NCBI RefSeq assembly: GCF_009695545.1
Contig: NZ_VUNS01000011.1
Location: 62,001-126,000 of the forward strand
DNA: 64,000 nucleotides
From: Victivallis lenta
GTDB lineage: Bacteria; Verrucomicrobiota; Lentisphaeria; Victivallales; Victivallaceae
Reading direction: 5' to 3'
In this document: positions 54,685-63,003 of the stretch, one piece after another
Position numbering within the stretch: position 1 is the stretch's first letter
Layout: each line of letters opens with the position of its first letter
Notes under the pieces: generated by a model
The model's database searches: none
What the model was told of the DNA's origin: nothing
Seen by the model: the letters and a program-made list of their open reading frames with translations, nothing else
Made by a program: the position numbers and the translations under genes

Positions 54685-55494
54685 TCAGGTCAGGCTGATC
54701 CGTTCGACACGGCCGGGAGGGGCTCCGAGAAAGCGGGTCGCATGGCGGTGGAACTCTCCCGGCAGGTCGGTCACGAAGCAGCCGAACGAAGGGGTGTTGT
54801 CCGGCCGCGCGGCCATTTTTTGCTCCTCGAGGAAGCGCGCGGTATAGGCGGCGCAGGCAGTCGCGCTGTCGAGAATCCTGACTTTGCCGGAGAAATAGTC
54901 CGCGAGCGCCGCCGCGAAGAGCGGATAGTGCGTGCAGCCGAGCAGCAGCGCATCGGGCGGATCGTCCCTGAGCCTGCCGAGATAGGTGTCGAACACTTCG
55001 CGGGCGATGACGCCGCCGGTGATCCCCTCTTCGGCCAGCGGCACGAGCAGCGGACAGGCGATGCTTTCGACCCGGATCGAGCGGTCGACGGCATGGATGC
55101 CCCGCCGGTATGCGTCGCTGTTGATCGTCGCGCGCGTTCCGATGACCGCGACGCGCTCGGCGCCGGAGTCGATGACCGCGCGGACGCCGGAGTCGATCAT
55201 GCCGAGGATGATTTCATCCGGATAGTCGCGTTTCAGGCTGTCGAGGGCGACCGCCGACACCGTGTTGCAGGCGGCCACGATCAGCTTCACGCCGCGCGAC
55301 AGCATGAATTCGACGTCCTGGTGCGCGAAGCGGATGATCGAATCGACCGATTTGTCCCCGTACGGCACGCGCGCCGTGTCTCCGAGATAGGCGACCGCTT
55401 CGCCCGGAAGCGTGCGGCGCAGCGCGGCCGCGACGGTGAGCCCGCCGAGGCCGGAGTCGAAAATGCCGATGGGCCGGTTGTCGAATGGTTTCAT
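54685..55494 (-). CDS. murI: Glutamate racemase
   Basis: 269 aa from the ATG at 55494; the longer frame is a shadow of the prepilin-like gene opposite. IGIFDSGLGGLTVAAAL near the N-terminus, YLGDTARVPYGDKS, the first catalytic Cys in AACNTVSAVAL and the second in LLGCTHYPLF. It makes D-glutamate for peptidoglycan. It heads the - strand group murI - phosphatase - rpiB/glyA - serS. Confidence 0.93.
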   Translation of the reverse strand: MKPFDNRPIGIFDSGLGGLTVAAALRRTLPGEAVAYLGDTARVPYGDKSVDSIIRFAHQDVEFMLSRGVKLIVAACNTVSAVALDSLKRDYPDEIILGMIDSGVRAVIDSGAERVAVIGTRATINSDAYRRGIHAVDRSIRVESIACPLLVPLAEEGITGGVIAREVFDTYLGRLRDDPPDALLLGCTHYPLFAAALADYFSGKVRILDSATACAAYTARFLEEQKMAARPDNTPSFGCFVTDLPGEFHRHATRFLGAPPGRVERISLT

Positions 55495-55664
55495 GAACTG
55501 TTTCCCCCGTCCGGCTAATATATCGCGTAAAATCCGGCATTGCAAGGGGGAGTCCGCTTGAAAGCGGGCGGAAAGATCGGTATATTGAAAAAGCGGCGAA
55601 ATTAAAATAAAGCAAGAGCAGGACAAGTAAAAGAAACCGGCTCCGGCATTTGCCGCTATATTAT

Positions 55665-55785
55665 TTCGTATACCGGCCGCTTGAAACGGTGAATCACGGT
55701 GAAAATCCGTGGCTGTCGCGCAACCGTAAAAGCCGGACCCCGTGGCGGCCGGTCGAGTGGACAATTGTGCGCGCAACACAAAGGA
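55665..55785 (+). ncRNA. Cobalamin riboswitch (short, class II-like)
   Basis: The conserved core GGTGAAAATCC followed by GGCTGTCGCGCAACCGT and AAGCCGGA matches the B12-binding core. A perfect 9-bp closing stem pairs 55672-55680 with 55745-55753. The loop CGCGCA (55717-55722) can pair with TGCGCG (55768-55773), the L5-L13 kissing contact, directly before the AAAGGA ribosome binding site at 55780-55785. This geometry suggests translational control: B12 binding locks the contact and hides the site. The operon behind it is for B12 uptake and synthesis, as expected. Confidence 0.88.
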
Positions 55786-55792
55786 CTGAAAA

Positions 55793-56635
55793 ATGCAAGC
55801 TTTCCGCCGGTTCCTCCGTCTCCGAACGTTCACCCTCATCGAGCTCCTCGTCGTCATCGCGATCATCGCGATTCTCGCGTCGATGCTGCTGCCCGCGCTG
55901 AACCAGGCGCGCGAGAAGGCCAGGACGACCACCTGCCTCGGCAACCTGCGCCAGATCGGCGCCGCGAACCAGATGTATGCGAACGACAACGACGACATGT
56001 TCGTGATCTACTGCAGCAGCGCGACCGCGACGAATGCGAAGAACGCCGATTACTGGCTCGGATATCTCGGCGCGAAGAATTACGACCTGACGAAGAGCAA
56101 TCTGCTCGGCCGTTATTACGGCGGTTCGCCCCGGGTCATGGTCTGCCCCGGCGTGATGCTGAAGAGCAAGCAGGGCAACAACGGCAGCGGAGACGAGCTG
56201 ACCGGCGATCTGACCGACCTGGCCGGGGGCGGCGGTTACGGTTACAACGGCAACTGGCTCGGGCAGTATATTCTGGACGGCGTCCGCTACAGTTTCAAGC
56301 GGAGCCGCATGAAGCAGACCTCGAACACGGTCGCTTTTGCGGACTGCGCCCGTTCGAAGATGGGCAGCACGATGTACAATCCGGTACGGGTGACCCCGCT
56401 TCTGTACTGCAAGATGAAGCCGAATGGCGACGAGTACGAGGCCGAATCGAGCGGGACGACCCACTTCCGCCACGGCAAGATGGCGAATGTCTCCTGGGTC
56501 GACGGGCATGCGGGCACGGAGCACCCGGGGTCGATCAACGACGACAACGCCGCGCAGGCGGATCTGGTCGGCTACGTCGGCATGCTGAAGCAGGATCTGT
56601 ACAATCCGATGCGTGACAAGGATGAACTGGAGTAG
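55793..56635 (+). CDS. Prepilin-like protein (H-X9-DG) in the cobalamin operon
   Basis: 280 aa; first gene behind the riboswitch with AAAGGA 7 nt upstream. Leader [12 protein letters not shown] precedes [19 protein letters not shown], then [16 protein letters not shown]. His227 and Asp237-Gly238 give H-X9-DG with HA after it. The same protein type that accompanies glycosidases elsewhere in the window is here placed under B12 control, so a part in capture or passage of corrinoids at the envelope is a fair hypothesis. Confidence 0.87.
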   Translation: MQAFRRFLRLRTFTLIELLVVIAIIAILASMLLPALNQAREKARTTTCLGNLRQIGAANQMYANDNDDMFVIYCSSATATNAKNADYWLGYLGAKNYDLTKSNLLGRYYGGSPRVMVCPGVMLKSKQGNNGSGDELTGDLTDLAGGGGYGYNGNWLGQYILDGVRYSFKRSRMKQTSNTVAFADCARSKMGSTMYNPVRVTPLLYCKMKPNGDEYEAESSGTTHFRHGKMANVSWVDGHAGTEHPGSINDDNAAQADLVGYVGMLKQDLYNPMRDKDELE

Positions 56636-56638
56636 ACG

Positions 56639-57040
56639 ATGAAAAAGCTTCTGATCATCGCCGCGGTTCTGGCGGTTTGCGCCGGAGTCTGGTTCATCTG
56701 CTCGCGGGAAAAAGTGCCGGCCGCGGCCGAAACGCAGGCGGCTCCGGCGGCCGAAGCGGAGAGAGCGGCCGCGTTCGTTTCGGAATTCCGGGCTGTCCTG
56801 GCCGCGAACGATCTTGTGAAATTGAAGGCGCTCTGCGACAATCCGAAATCGGGGGACCTTGCGGCACAGCTTGAACTGCTGCGCGGCGCCGAATTGCCGG
56901 AGAAGCCGGAACGGGTCGAATTCCGCACCGCCCGCAGCGACAGCTGGTCGCTCTGTTACCCGGTTGACGGCGGCATGATTCAAATTGTGCTGCGCCGGGT
57001 GGACGACGGTTCATTCCGTTTCAAGAGCGCATACCGGTGA
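56639..57040 (+). CDS. Small membrane-anchored protein in the cobalamin operon
   Basis: 133 aa; starts 3 nt after the prepilin-like stop. One N-terminal hydrophobic segment (MKKLLIIAAVLAVCAGVWFIC, with no proper lipobox), an Ala/Glu/Pro linker and an acidic C-terminal part of about 90 aa. No family recognised. Its stop and the next gene's GTG share bases. Confidence 0.6.
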   Translation: MKKLLIIAAVLAVCAGVWFICSREKVPAAAETQAAPAAEAERAAAFVSEFRAVLAANDLVKLKALCDNPKSGDLAAQLELLRGAELPEKPERVEFRTARSDSWSLCYPVDGGMIQIVLRRVDDGSFRFKSAYR

Positions 57041-57054
57041 AGGGAAGGGCGGCC

Positions 57055-58335
57055 ATGATGAAGCAGACGGTACTGCGCGGCATGATGGGGTTCCCCTGCC
57101 GGGAGCTGCCGGAGCCGCCCCGGGTGTGGGAGGAGGCGCTGGCGGCCGACACCGCCACGCGGCGGACGCTCTATATCCATATTCCATATTGCCGGAGCCG
57201 CTGCCCGTTCTGCCCGTTTTATTTCGGCGGCGCGGGAGAAGAGGAGACGGCGGAGTATGTCCGGCTCCTGCGGCTCGAACTTGAGCGGTGGGGAGAACTT
57301 GCCGGGCGTTTTCCGGTCAACGCGGTTTACTTCGGAGGCGGTACGCCGAGCGACCTCGGCGCGGAGTCGCTTGTGTCGCTGCTTGACGCGGTGCGGAAGA
57401 ATTACCGCCTCGCGGCCGACTGCGAGATCACCGTCGAGGGGCGGATTGACGGTTTTGAACCGGAAAAGGCCAGGCGGCTTGCCGCACACGGCGCGAACCG
57501 GCTCTCGATCGGAATCCAGACCTTCGACACGGAACTGCGGCGCAGGCTCGGGCGGGTTTCGGACCGCCGCGCGATTCTCGGGCGGCTCGAAGCGCTGGCG
57601 GCGATCAATGAATTTTCGCTGGTCATCGATTTGCTCTACGCCCTGCCGGGGCAGACGGCAGCCCGGTGGGAGGCGGATCTTGCGACGCTGCTTGCCGCGA
57701 CCCGGGTTTCGGGGCTGGACCTCTACCGGCTTAAAGTTTCGGACACCCTGCCGCTTGCGGCGGCGATCCGCGCCGGAAAACTGCCGCCGGTGCCGGACGA
57801 TGAAACGGCCTATGCGATGCATCTGGCCGGTGTGGAGGCGATGCGTTCGGCCGGGGCTGTGCGGATTTCTCCGGTCCACTTCGCGTTCGAGGCGCGGGAG
57901 CGGAATCTGAATAACACGGTTTCGAGCTCGAAACAGGTCTGTCTGCAGTTCGGCATGAAGGCGGTCGGCCGCCTGGCCGGACGCCGCTTTATGCAGCACA
58001 GTGAGTTCCGGTCCTACCGTGAGCTGGTTTCCGCCGGGAGGAAGCCGGTGAAGAGCGCCGGGCTGCTGCCGCCGGACTTCGCGGCCTGCGGCGAATTGGC
58101 CGGGCAGATCTACCGCCCGATGCGGATTTTTCCGGGCCGGGTGGCGGCCGCCGCTCCGGCCACGGTCCGGGAACGGGTCGAAACTGCCGTCCGGAGCGGG
58201 GCGGAACATTGGGCGGAGCGCGGATTCCTGACGGCGGAGCCGGGGGGAGGATTCGCGTTGACCGAACGGGCGAATTTTTCGCATCGGGAGATGGCGTCGG
58301 ACTTGATGGAACGAATAGCGGAGGCGTATTCATGA
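57055..58335 (+). CDS. HemW/HutW-like radical SAM protein
   Basis: 426 aa from the ATG at 57055, preceded by AGGGAAGGG; a GTG at 57037 overlapping the previous stop is an alternative. The cluster motif C-x3-C-x2-C is Cys46, Cys50 and Cys53 in IHIPYCRSRCPFC, followed by AVYFGGGTPSDL and the NRLSIGIQTF segment of HemW-type coproporphyrinogen-dehydrogenase relatives. A C-terminal HemW-like domain covers residues about 300-426. HutW/ChuW relatives act on haem; a tetrapyrrole-linked role for this member fits its place between pseudopilin and B12 importer. Exact reaction unknown. Confidence 0.8.
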   Translation: MMKQTVLRGMMGFPCRELPEPPRVWEEALAADTATRRTLYIHIPYCRSRCPFCPFYFGGAGEEETAEYVRLLRLELERWGELAGRFPVNAVYFGGGTPSDLGAESLVSLLDAVRKNYRLAADCEITVEGRIDGFEPEKARRLAAHGANRLSIGIQTFDTELRRRLGRVSDRRAILGRLEALAAINEFSLVIDLLYALPGQTAARWEADLATLLAATRVSGLDLYRLKVSDTLPLAAAIRAGKLPPVPDDETAYAMHLAGVEAMRSAGAVRISPVHFAFEARERNLNNTVSSSKQVCLQFGMKAVGRLAGRRFMQHSEFRSYRELVSAGRKPVKSAGLLPPDFAACGELAGQIYRPMRIFPGRVAAAAPATVRERVETAVRSGAEHWAERGFLTAEPGGGFALTERANFSHREMASDLMERIAEAYS

Positions 58336-59261
58336 GACGGGTTCTGCTGCTGGCTGCGGCGCTGCTGCCGCTCTGCGGTTTGTTTGCCGAAGTGCTTTCG
58401 GAGAGTGCCGGGGCGGTCGTGTTCCGCCAGCCGGACGGAAAGGCGGTGACCCTGCGCAAGAAGCCGGAGCGGGTGGTGGCCTGCTACGCCTCTTTCGTTC
58501 AGGTCTGGTACGCGGCCGGAGGAAAGGTGGTCGGCATTCCGCTGGTCCGGAGCCGGGAGGCGCTTCCCGAGGCGGCGCGGAAGCTCCCTGTGGTCGGCGG
58601 CCTGACCACTCCGAATCCCGAAAAGGTGCTTGCGCTCAAGCCGGACCTTGTGCTGCTGCTCGACAAGTTCGAGAAGCATCGGGCGGTAAGTGAGGTGCTG
58701 AACCGGGCCGGCGTCGAAACGGTGCTGCTCGAGTGCGGCAACTACACCGACTTCTCCGGTCTGCTCGACCTCTTCTGCCGTTTGAACGGGACGACCGTTG
58801 CCGCGCACCCGGAGGGGAAGCGGATCACGGACGAGGTCGCCGCCGTCTGCCGTGAAGTTTCCGCCCTGCCGCCGCCTTCCGCCGCGATCGTCTTCGCCGC
58901 GACCCACGGGTTCAAGCTCGAGGGCGACGAATCGAATACCGGAACCATGCTGAAGATGCTCGGCGCCGGAAACATCGCTTCCGGCATCCGGGGTGTCCGG
59001 GCCGGATTCAGCTTCGAGCGGCTGCTGGTCGAGAATCCGGATGTGATTCTGGTGGTCACCATGGGCGATGCCGAGGCGCTGAAGGAGAAGTTCCGGCGTG
59101 AAATCATGTCGCAGGAGGCGTGGAAGGCGTTGAAGGCCGAGAAGGAGAAGCGGGTCCACTTTCTGCCCGCCGACCTGTTTCTGTATCAGCCCGGCACGCG
59201 CTATCCGGAGGCGTTCCGTTATCTGGCGAAGCTGCTTTATCCGGGATGGGAGGATAAATGA
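58332..59261 (+). CDS. Cobalamin-type ABC transporter substrate-binding protein (BtuF/FecB-like)
   Basis: 309 aa from the ATG at 58332, overlapping the radical SAM stop by 4 nt. Signal peptide MRRVLLLAAALLPLCGLFA; mature part has the two-lobed type III binding fold with KKPERVVACYASFVQVWYAAGGKVVGI, the GGLTTPNPEKVLALKPDLVLL segment and a C-terminal ESIVVTMGDAE-like VILVVTMGDAE. Members carry corrinoids, haem or siderophores to a FecCD-type importer. The riboswitch points to cobalamin or a precursor. Confidence 0.85.
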   Translation: MRRVLLLAAALLPLCGLFAEVLSESAGAVVFRQPDGKAVTLRKKPERVVACYASFVQVWYAAGGKVVGIPLVRSREALPEAARKLPVVGGLTTPNPEKVLALKPDLVLLLDKFEKHRAVSEVLNRAGVETVLLECGNYTDFSGLLDLFCRLNGTTVAAHPEGKRITDEVAAVCREVSALPPPSAAIVFAATHGFKLEGDESNTGTMLKMLGAGNIASGIRGVRAGFSFERLLVENPDVILVVTMGDAEALKEKFRREIMSQEAWKALKAEKEKRVHFLPADLFLYQPGTRYPEAFRYLAKLLYPGWEDK

Positions 59262-60268
59262 CGCGCGTTTTTTCTTCTCTCCGCACGACTGCCGGCCGCT
59301 TTGCGGTGAACTTCGCGCTGCTGGCGCTGCTGGCGCTCGTCATGCTGGTCAGCATGCGCTTCGGTTCGCTGAAACTGACTTTCGCGGAGATCGTCGGGAC
59401 GCTCTGGAACCGGCCGGACGGAATCAACGGCCAGATCATCTTCAATATCCGGCTGCCGCGCATCCTGCTCGGCGCGCTGGTCGGCGGCAGCCTTGCCGCG
59501 GCCGGCACGATTCTGCAGGGGGTCATGCGCAATCCGCTCGCGTCGCCCGGGATCATCGGCGTTTCGGCCGGCGGCGGACTCGGCGGTATTCTGGTCATGC
59601 TCGTGCTGCCGCAGTTCGGTTATCTGCTGGTTCCCGCCGCGTTCGGCGGGGCGCTGGTCACGGCGGTACTCGTCTATCTGCTGGCCTGGAAGCGCGGCGT
59701 GAACCCGGTGCGGCTGATTCTGGCCGGCGTGGCGGTATCGGCCATGCTCGGCGCGTTCAGCAGCACGATCCTGATTCTGAACGCCGAGAAGGCGGGCGGC
59801 GTGCTCGATTTCACGATCGGTTCGCTTTCGGCCCGGAGCTGGCCGCAGATCGAACAGGTCGCGCCGTATATGGCGGCCGGTTTCGCCGTCGCGCTGATGC
59901 TCGGGCAGAAACTCAATATCCTGACCCTCGGCGATGAGGTTGCGACCGGGCTCGGCATGCGGGTCGAGCGGACACGCTTCCTCCTGCTCGCCGTCGCGGC
60001 GCTGCTGGCGGCGTCGGCAGTCAGCGTGGCCGGACTGCTCGGCTTCGTCGGGCTCATCGCTCCGCACATCGTCCGGATCGTGATCGGCTCCGACAACCGG
60101 TTCCTGATTCCGGCCTCGGCGCTGTTCGGCGGAATCATGGTGGTCGGCTGCGACACGGTCGGCCGCATGGCGATGGACCCTTCCGAACTGCCGGTCGGCG
60201 TCATCATGTCGCTGCTCGGGCCGCCCTTCTTTCTCTGGCTGTTGAGGAGGCACAGCTATGAAGCTTGA
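59258..60268 (+). CDS. FecCD/BtuC-family ABC importer permease
   Basis: 336 aa with about ten hydrophobic segments; 4-nt overlap with the binding protein gene. RLPRILLGALVGGSLAAAGTILQGVMRNPLASPGIIGVSAGGG is the FecCD signature (broken here), and GLLGFVGLIAPHIVRIVIGSDNRFLIPASALFGG is the conserved C-terminal loop that meets the ATPase. Inner-membrane translocation pore for cobalamin or a related compound. Confidence 0.9.
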   Translation: MTRVFSSLRTTAGRFAVNFALLALLALVMLVSMRFGSLKLTFAEIVGTLWNRPDGINGQIIFNIRLPRILLGALVGGSLAAAGTILQGVMRNPLASPGIIGVSAGGGLGGILVMLVLPQFGYLLVPAAFGGALVTAVLVYLLAWKRGVNPVRLILAGVAVSAMLGAFSSTILILNAEKAGGVLDFTIGSLSARSWPQIEQVAPYMAAGFAVALMLGQKLNILTLGDEVATGLGMRVERTRFLLLAVAALLAASAVSVAGLLGFVGLIAPHIVRIVIGSDNRFLIPASALFGGIMVVGCDTVGRMAMDPSELPVGVIMSLLGPPFFLWLLRRHSYEA

Positions 60269-61049
60269 TGTGAAATCCGTTTCAGCCGGCTACGGCGGCA
60301 AGCTCGTGCTCGACGGCGTCGACCTGACCGTCCCGGAGGGCGGCATCCTGACGCTGGTCGGCGCGAACGGCAGCGGCAAATCGACGCTGCTGAAGGTCAT
60401 CGGCCGGCTGCTCGAACCGCGCGCCGGGGAGATCGTGCTGGACGGCAGGGCGATCCGCTCCTACGGCACAACCGAGCTGGCCCGGAAGATGGCGATCCTG
60501 CCTCAGCTGCACCATGCTGCGGGGGAGATCACGGTGGGCGAACTGGTCGGTTACGGCCGTTTTCCGCACCGGCGCGGCTTCGGGCAGCTGAGTGCGGATG
60601 ACCGCGCGGTGGTCGACGAGACGCTGAAGCTGACCCGGCTCGAGCCGTTCCGCAACCGTCCGGTCGGCACGCTGTCGGGCGGAGAGCGCCAGCGGGCGTG
60701 GATCGCCATGACGCTTGCGCAGCAGCCTCGGTTCCTGCTGCTCGACGAGCCGACGACGTTTCTCGACGTGCGCTGTCAGTTCGACATCATCGAACTGGTC
60801 TGCGACCTGAACCGGCGGCTCGGCATTACGGTGCTGATGGTGCTGCACGACCTGAATCTCGCGGCGCGCTGTTCGGATATTCTGGTTACGCTGAAGGAGC
60901 GGAAGATCCGTCACATCGGAACTCCGGCGGAGATCCTGCGGCCGGAAATCCTGCGGGATATTTTCGGCATCGAAGCGGAAATCAGCACCGGAACGGACGG
61001 CATCCCCTACTGCATTCCGACCGGAAGCGTAAAGGAGGATCAAAGATGA
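60258..61049 (+). CDS. FecE/BtuD-family ABC importer ATPase
   Basis: 263 aa; start overlaps the permease gene by 11 nt. Walker A GANGSGKST at residues 35-43, signature LSGGERQR, Walker B LLLDEP, and switch His in VLHDLNLAARC. TOBE is absent, as usual for this type. It energises the BtuC-type permease. Its stop overlaps the next start by 4 nt. Confidence 0.92.
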   Translation: MKLDVKSVSAGYGGKLVLDGVDLTVPEGGILTLVGANGSGKSTLLKVIGRLLEPRAGEIVLDGRAIRSYGTTELARKMAILPQLHHAAGEITVGELVGYGRFPHRRGFGQLSADDRAVVDETLKLTRLEPFRNRPVGTLSGGERQRAWIAMTLAQQPRFLLLDEPTTFLDVRCQFDIIELVCDLNRRLGITVLMVLHDLNLAARCSDILVTLKERKIRHIGTPAEILRPEILRDIFGIEAEISTGTDGIPYCIPTGSVKEDQR

Positions 61050-62311
61050 AATGCCTGGTGGTTTACACGAGCCGGAGCGGCAATACGGAAAAGCTCGCCC
61101 GGGCGATTGCGGCGGCGCTGGGGCCGGAGTGCGTTCTTGCGGCGGCCGCCGATGCGCCGCCGCCGGAGAATTTCGATTTCATCGCGCTCGGGTTCGGCGT
61201 GTACGGCGGCTGGCCGGACGGCGATCTGCGCAGCTATATGAAACGCTGCCGCCGGAAGAACGTCGGCCTTTTCATGACGCTCGGCGCATGGCCCGATTCG
61301 GAACACGCCTTCCTCTGCATGGGGCGCGCCGAGGGACTGCTGGAAAACTGCACGACGCGGGTGAAATTCATCTGCCAGGGCGGTTACACGCCCGAACACC
61401 TCGCGCGGATGAAGAGCCGCCCGGCCGATTCCCCTCACGCCTGGGACGCCGGGCGCGAGGCGCGCGTCGCCGAAGCGATGAAGCATCCGGACGAAACGGA
61501 TCTCCGCATCGCCGCCGACCGTTTCCGGGCCGCCGCGGAGAAGCTGCGGAACGCGCCGCCGCGCCCGGCGAAGCCGCCGAAGCGGGCGCAGGTGCTCGCC
61601 GTGTTCGGCAGCACCGTGCCGGGGGCCGAAGCCTCCTATCGCGCGATCGAAGACGCGATGCGCGAACGGCACCCGGAGCTGCCGCTCTTCCGGGCCTGCA
61701 CCTCGTACGCGGTCCGTTCGAAGTGCGCCGCCGCCGCGCCGTCGCTGTCGGGCGTATTGATGCGCCTGGTGCGCGAAGGGTATGCGGCCGCGAATCTCGT
61801 CGTCGGCTTTTTGTCGGCGGGGGAGGAATATCACAAGGTCCGGAGCGAGGCTGCGGCGTTCGGCCCGCAATTGGAGCTCTGCGTCACACGGCCGCCGCTG
61901 TCGGACCGGGCCGGACTGCGGCGCTTTCTCGGTGCGGTGCTCGCGGGGCTGCCGGAGCGCGCGCCGGACGAATGTGTGCTCTTCATGGGCCACGGCCACG
62001 CCGGCGGCCGTTCGGATTTTCAGTACATGGCGGCCGCGTCGGAACTTGCCGGGCTCGACCCGGCGCTGCATCTGGCCTGCGTCGAGGGGGAGCCCTCCTT
62101 CGACCCGGTGCTGCCGGAACTCCGGGGGAAACGGGTCCGCCTGGTCCCGTTCATGCTCGTCGCGGGCGACCATGCGCTGAACGATATGGCGGGCGACGGG
62201 CCGGAGTCGTGGAAAAGCCGCCTCGAAGCGGCCGGATATGAAACGGAATGCGTTCTGCACGGTCTCGGGGAGAATCCGGCCGTCGCGCGCTACTTTGCGG
62301 AGCTGGTATGA
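61046..62311 (+). CDS. cbiK: Flavodoxin - CbiK (cobalt chelatase) fusion
   Basis: 421 aa from the ATG at 61046 (GGAGG 9 nt upstream); the longer upstream frame is a shadow of the ATPase gene. Residues 1-150 are flavodoxin-like: LVVYTSRSGNTEKLARAIA for the FMN phosphate and FIALGFGVYGGWPDGDL. After a linker, residues about 190-421 are CbiK: AVFGSTVPGAEAS, His316 and His318 in MGHGHAGG, and the cobalt ligand-type His376 in VAGDHALNDMAG, whose spacing from His316 is close to that in Salmonella CbiK. CbiK inserts cobalt into sirohydrochlorin, the first step of anaerobic B12 synthesis. The flavodoxin domain may reduce a partner or a precursor; unusual. Confidence 0.87.
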   Translation: MKCLVVYTSRSGNTEKLARAIAAALGPECVLAAAADAPPPENFDFIALGFGVYGGWPDGDLRSYMKRCRRKNVGLFMTLGAWPDSEHAFLCMGRAEGLLENCTTRVKFICQGGYTPEHLARMKSRPADSPHAWDAGREARVAEAMKHPDETDLRIAADRFRAAAEKLRNAPPRPAKPPKRAQVLAVFGSTVPGAEASYRAIEDAMRERHPELPLFRACTSYAVRSKCAAAAPSLSGVLMRLVREGYAAANLVVGFLSAGEEYHKVRSEAAAFGPQLELCVTRPPLSDRAGLRRFLGAVLAGLPERAPDECVLFMGHGHAGGRSDFQYMAAASELAGLDPALHLACVEGEPSFDPVLPELRGKRVRLVPFMLVAGDHALNDMAGDGPESWKSRLEAAGYETECVLHGLGENPAVARYFAELV

Positions 62312-63003
62312 AAAAAGGAATGTTTTACGGTGTCGGGCTCGGTCCCGGCGACCCGGAGCTCGTCACTTTGAAGGCGCTCCGCGTGCTGCAGGGGGTCGGC
62401 CGGATTTACGCCGTCGCCTCGCGCCAGTCGGACAGGAGCGTCTCGGGGGCGGTCATCGCGGCGCTGCCCGGCATCACGGCGGAGCTCGTCGAGCTTGAAT
62501 TCACGATGTCCACCGACTGGGGCGAACGGCTTGCCCGGATCGACGCGCATGCGTCCGCGATCCATGCCGAACTCGCATGCGGCGCCGACTGCGCCTTCGT
62601 CTCGATCGGAGACCCGATGACTTACAGCACCTGCTCCTATCTGCTGCGGAGCCTCCGCCGGCTCGACCCCGGCCTCGCGTTCGAAATCGTGCCCGGCGTG
62701 AACTCCTGGAGCGCGCTCGCCGCAAAGTGCGGTGAACCGCTCTGCGAGGATCGCGAAATCCTGCGCATCGTGCCGAGCTACTCGATCGCGGAGGGAGAAG
62801 CGCCGGAACTGCCGGAGTGCAGCACGACCGTGCTGCTCAAGACCTACCGGACGCGGAACCGGCTGCTCGAAGCATTGCCGCCGGAGGCCCGGGTGCTCTA
62901 CGGAGCGAACCTCGGGCTGGACAACGAAACGTACAGCTCCCGGCGGGATGAGATCGACGCTCTGCCGGAGGCGTATCTGTCGATGCTCGCGGTAAAGAAG
63001 TGA
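62308..63003 (+). CDS. cbiL: Precorrin-2 / cobalt-factor II C20-methyltransferase
   Basis: 231 aa from the ATG at 62308, 4-nt overlap with the fusion gene. GVGLGPGDPELVTLKALR is the class III tetrapyrrole methyltransferase N-terminal motif; SIGDPMTYSTCSYL and VPGVNSWSALAA match CobI/CbiL. With CbiK of the anaerobic route upstream, the cobalt-factor II form (CbiL) is the likelier. It methylates C20 in corrin-ring formation. Confidence 0.9.
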   Translation: MKKGMFYGVGLGPGDPELVTLKALRVLQGVGRIYAVASRQSDRSVSGAVIAALPGITAELVELEFTMSTDWGERLARIDAHASAIHAELACGADCAFVSIGDPMTYSTCSYLLRSLRRLDPGLAFEIVPGVNSWSALAAKCGEPLCEDREILRIVPSYSIAEGEAPELPECSTTVLLKTYRTRNRLLEALPPEARVLYGANLGLDNETYSSRRDEIDALPEAYLSMLAVKK

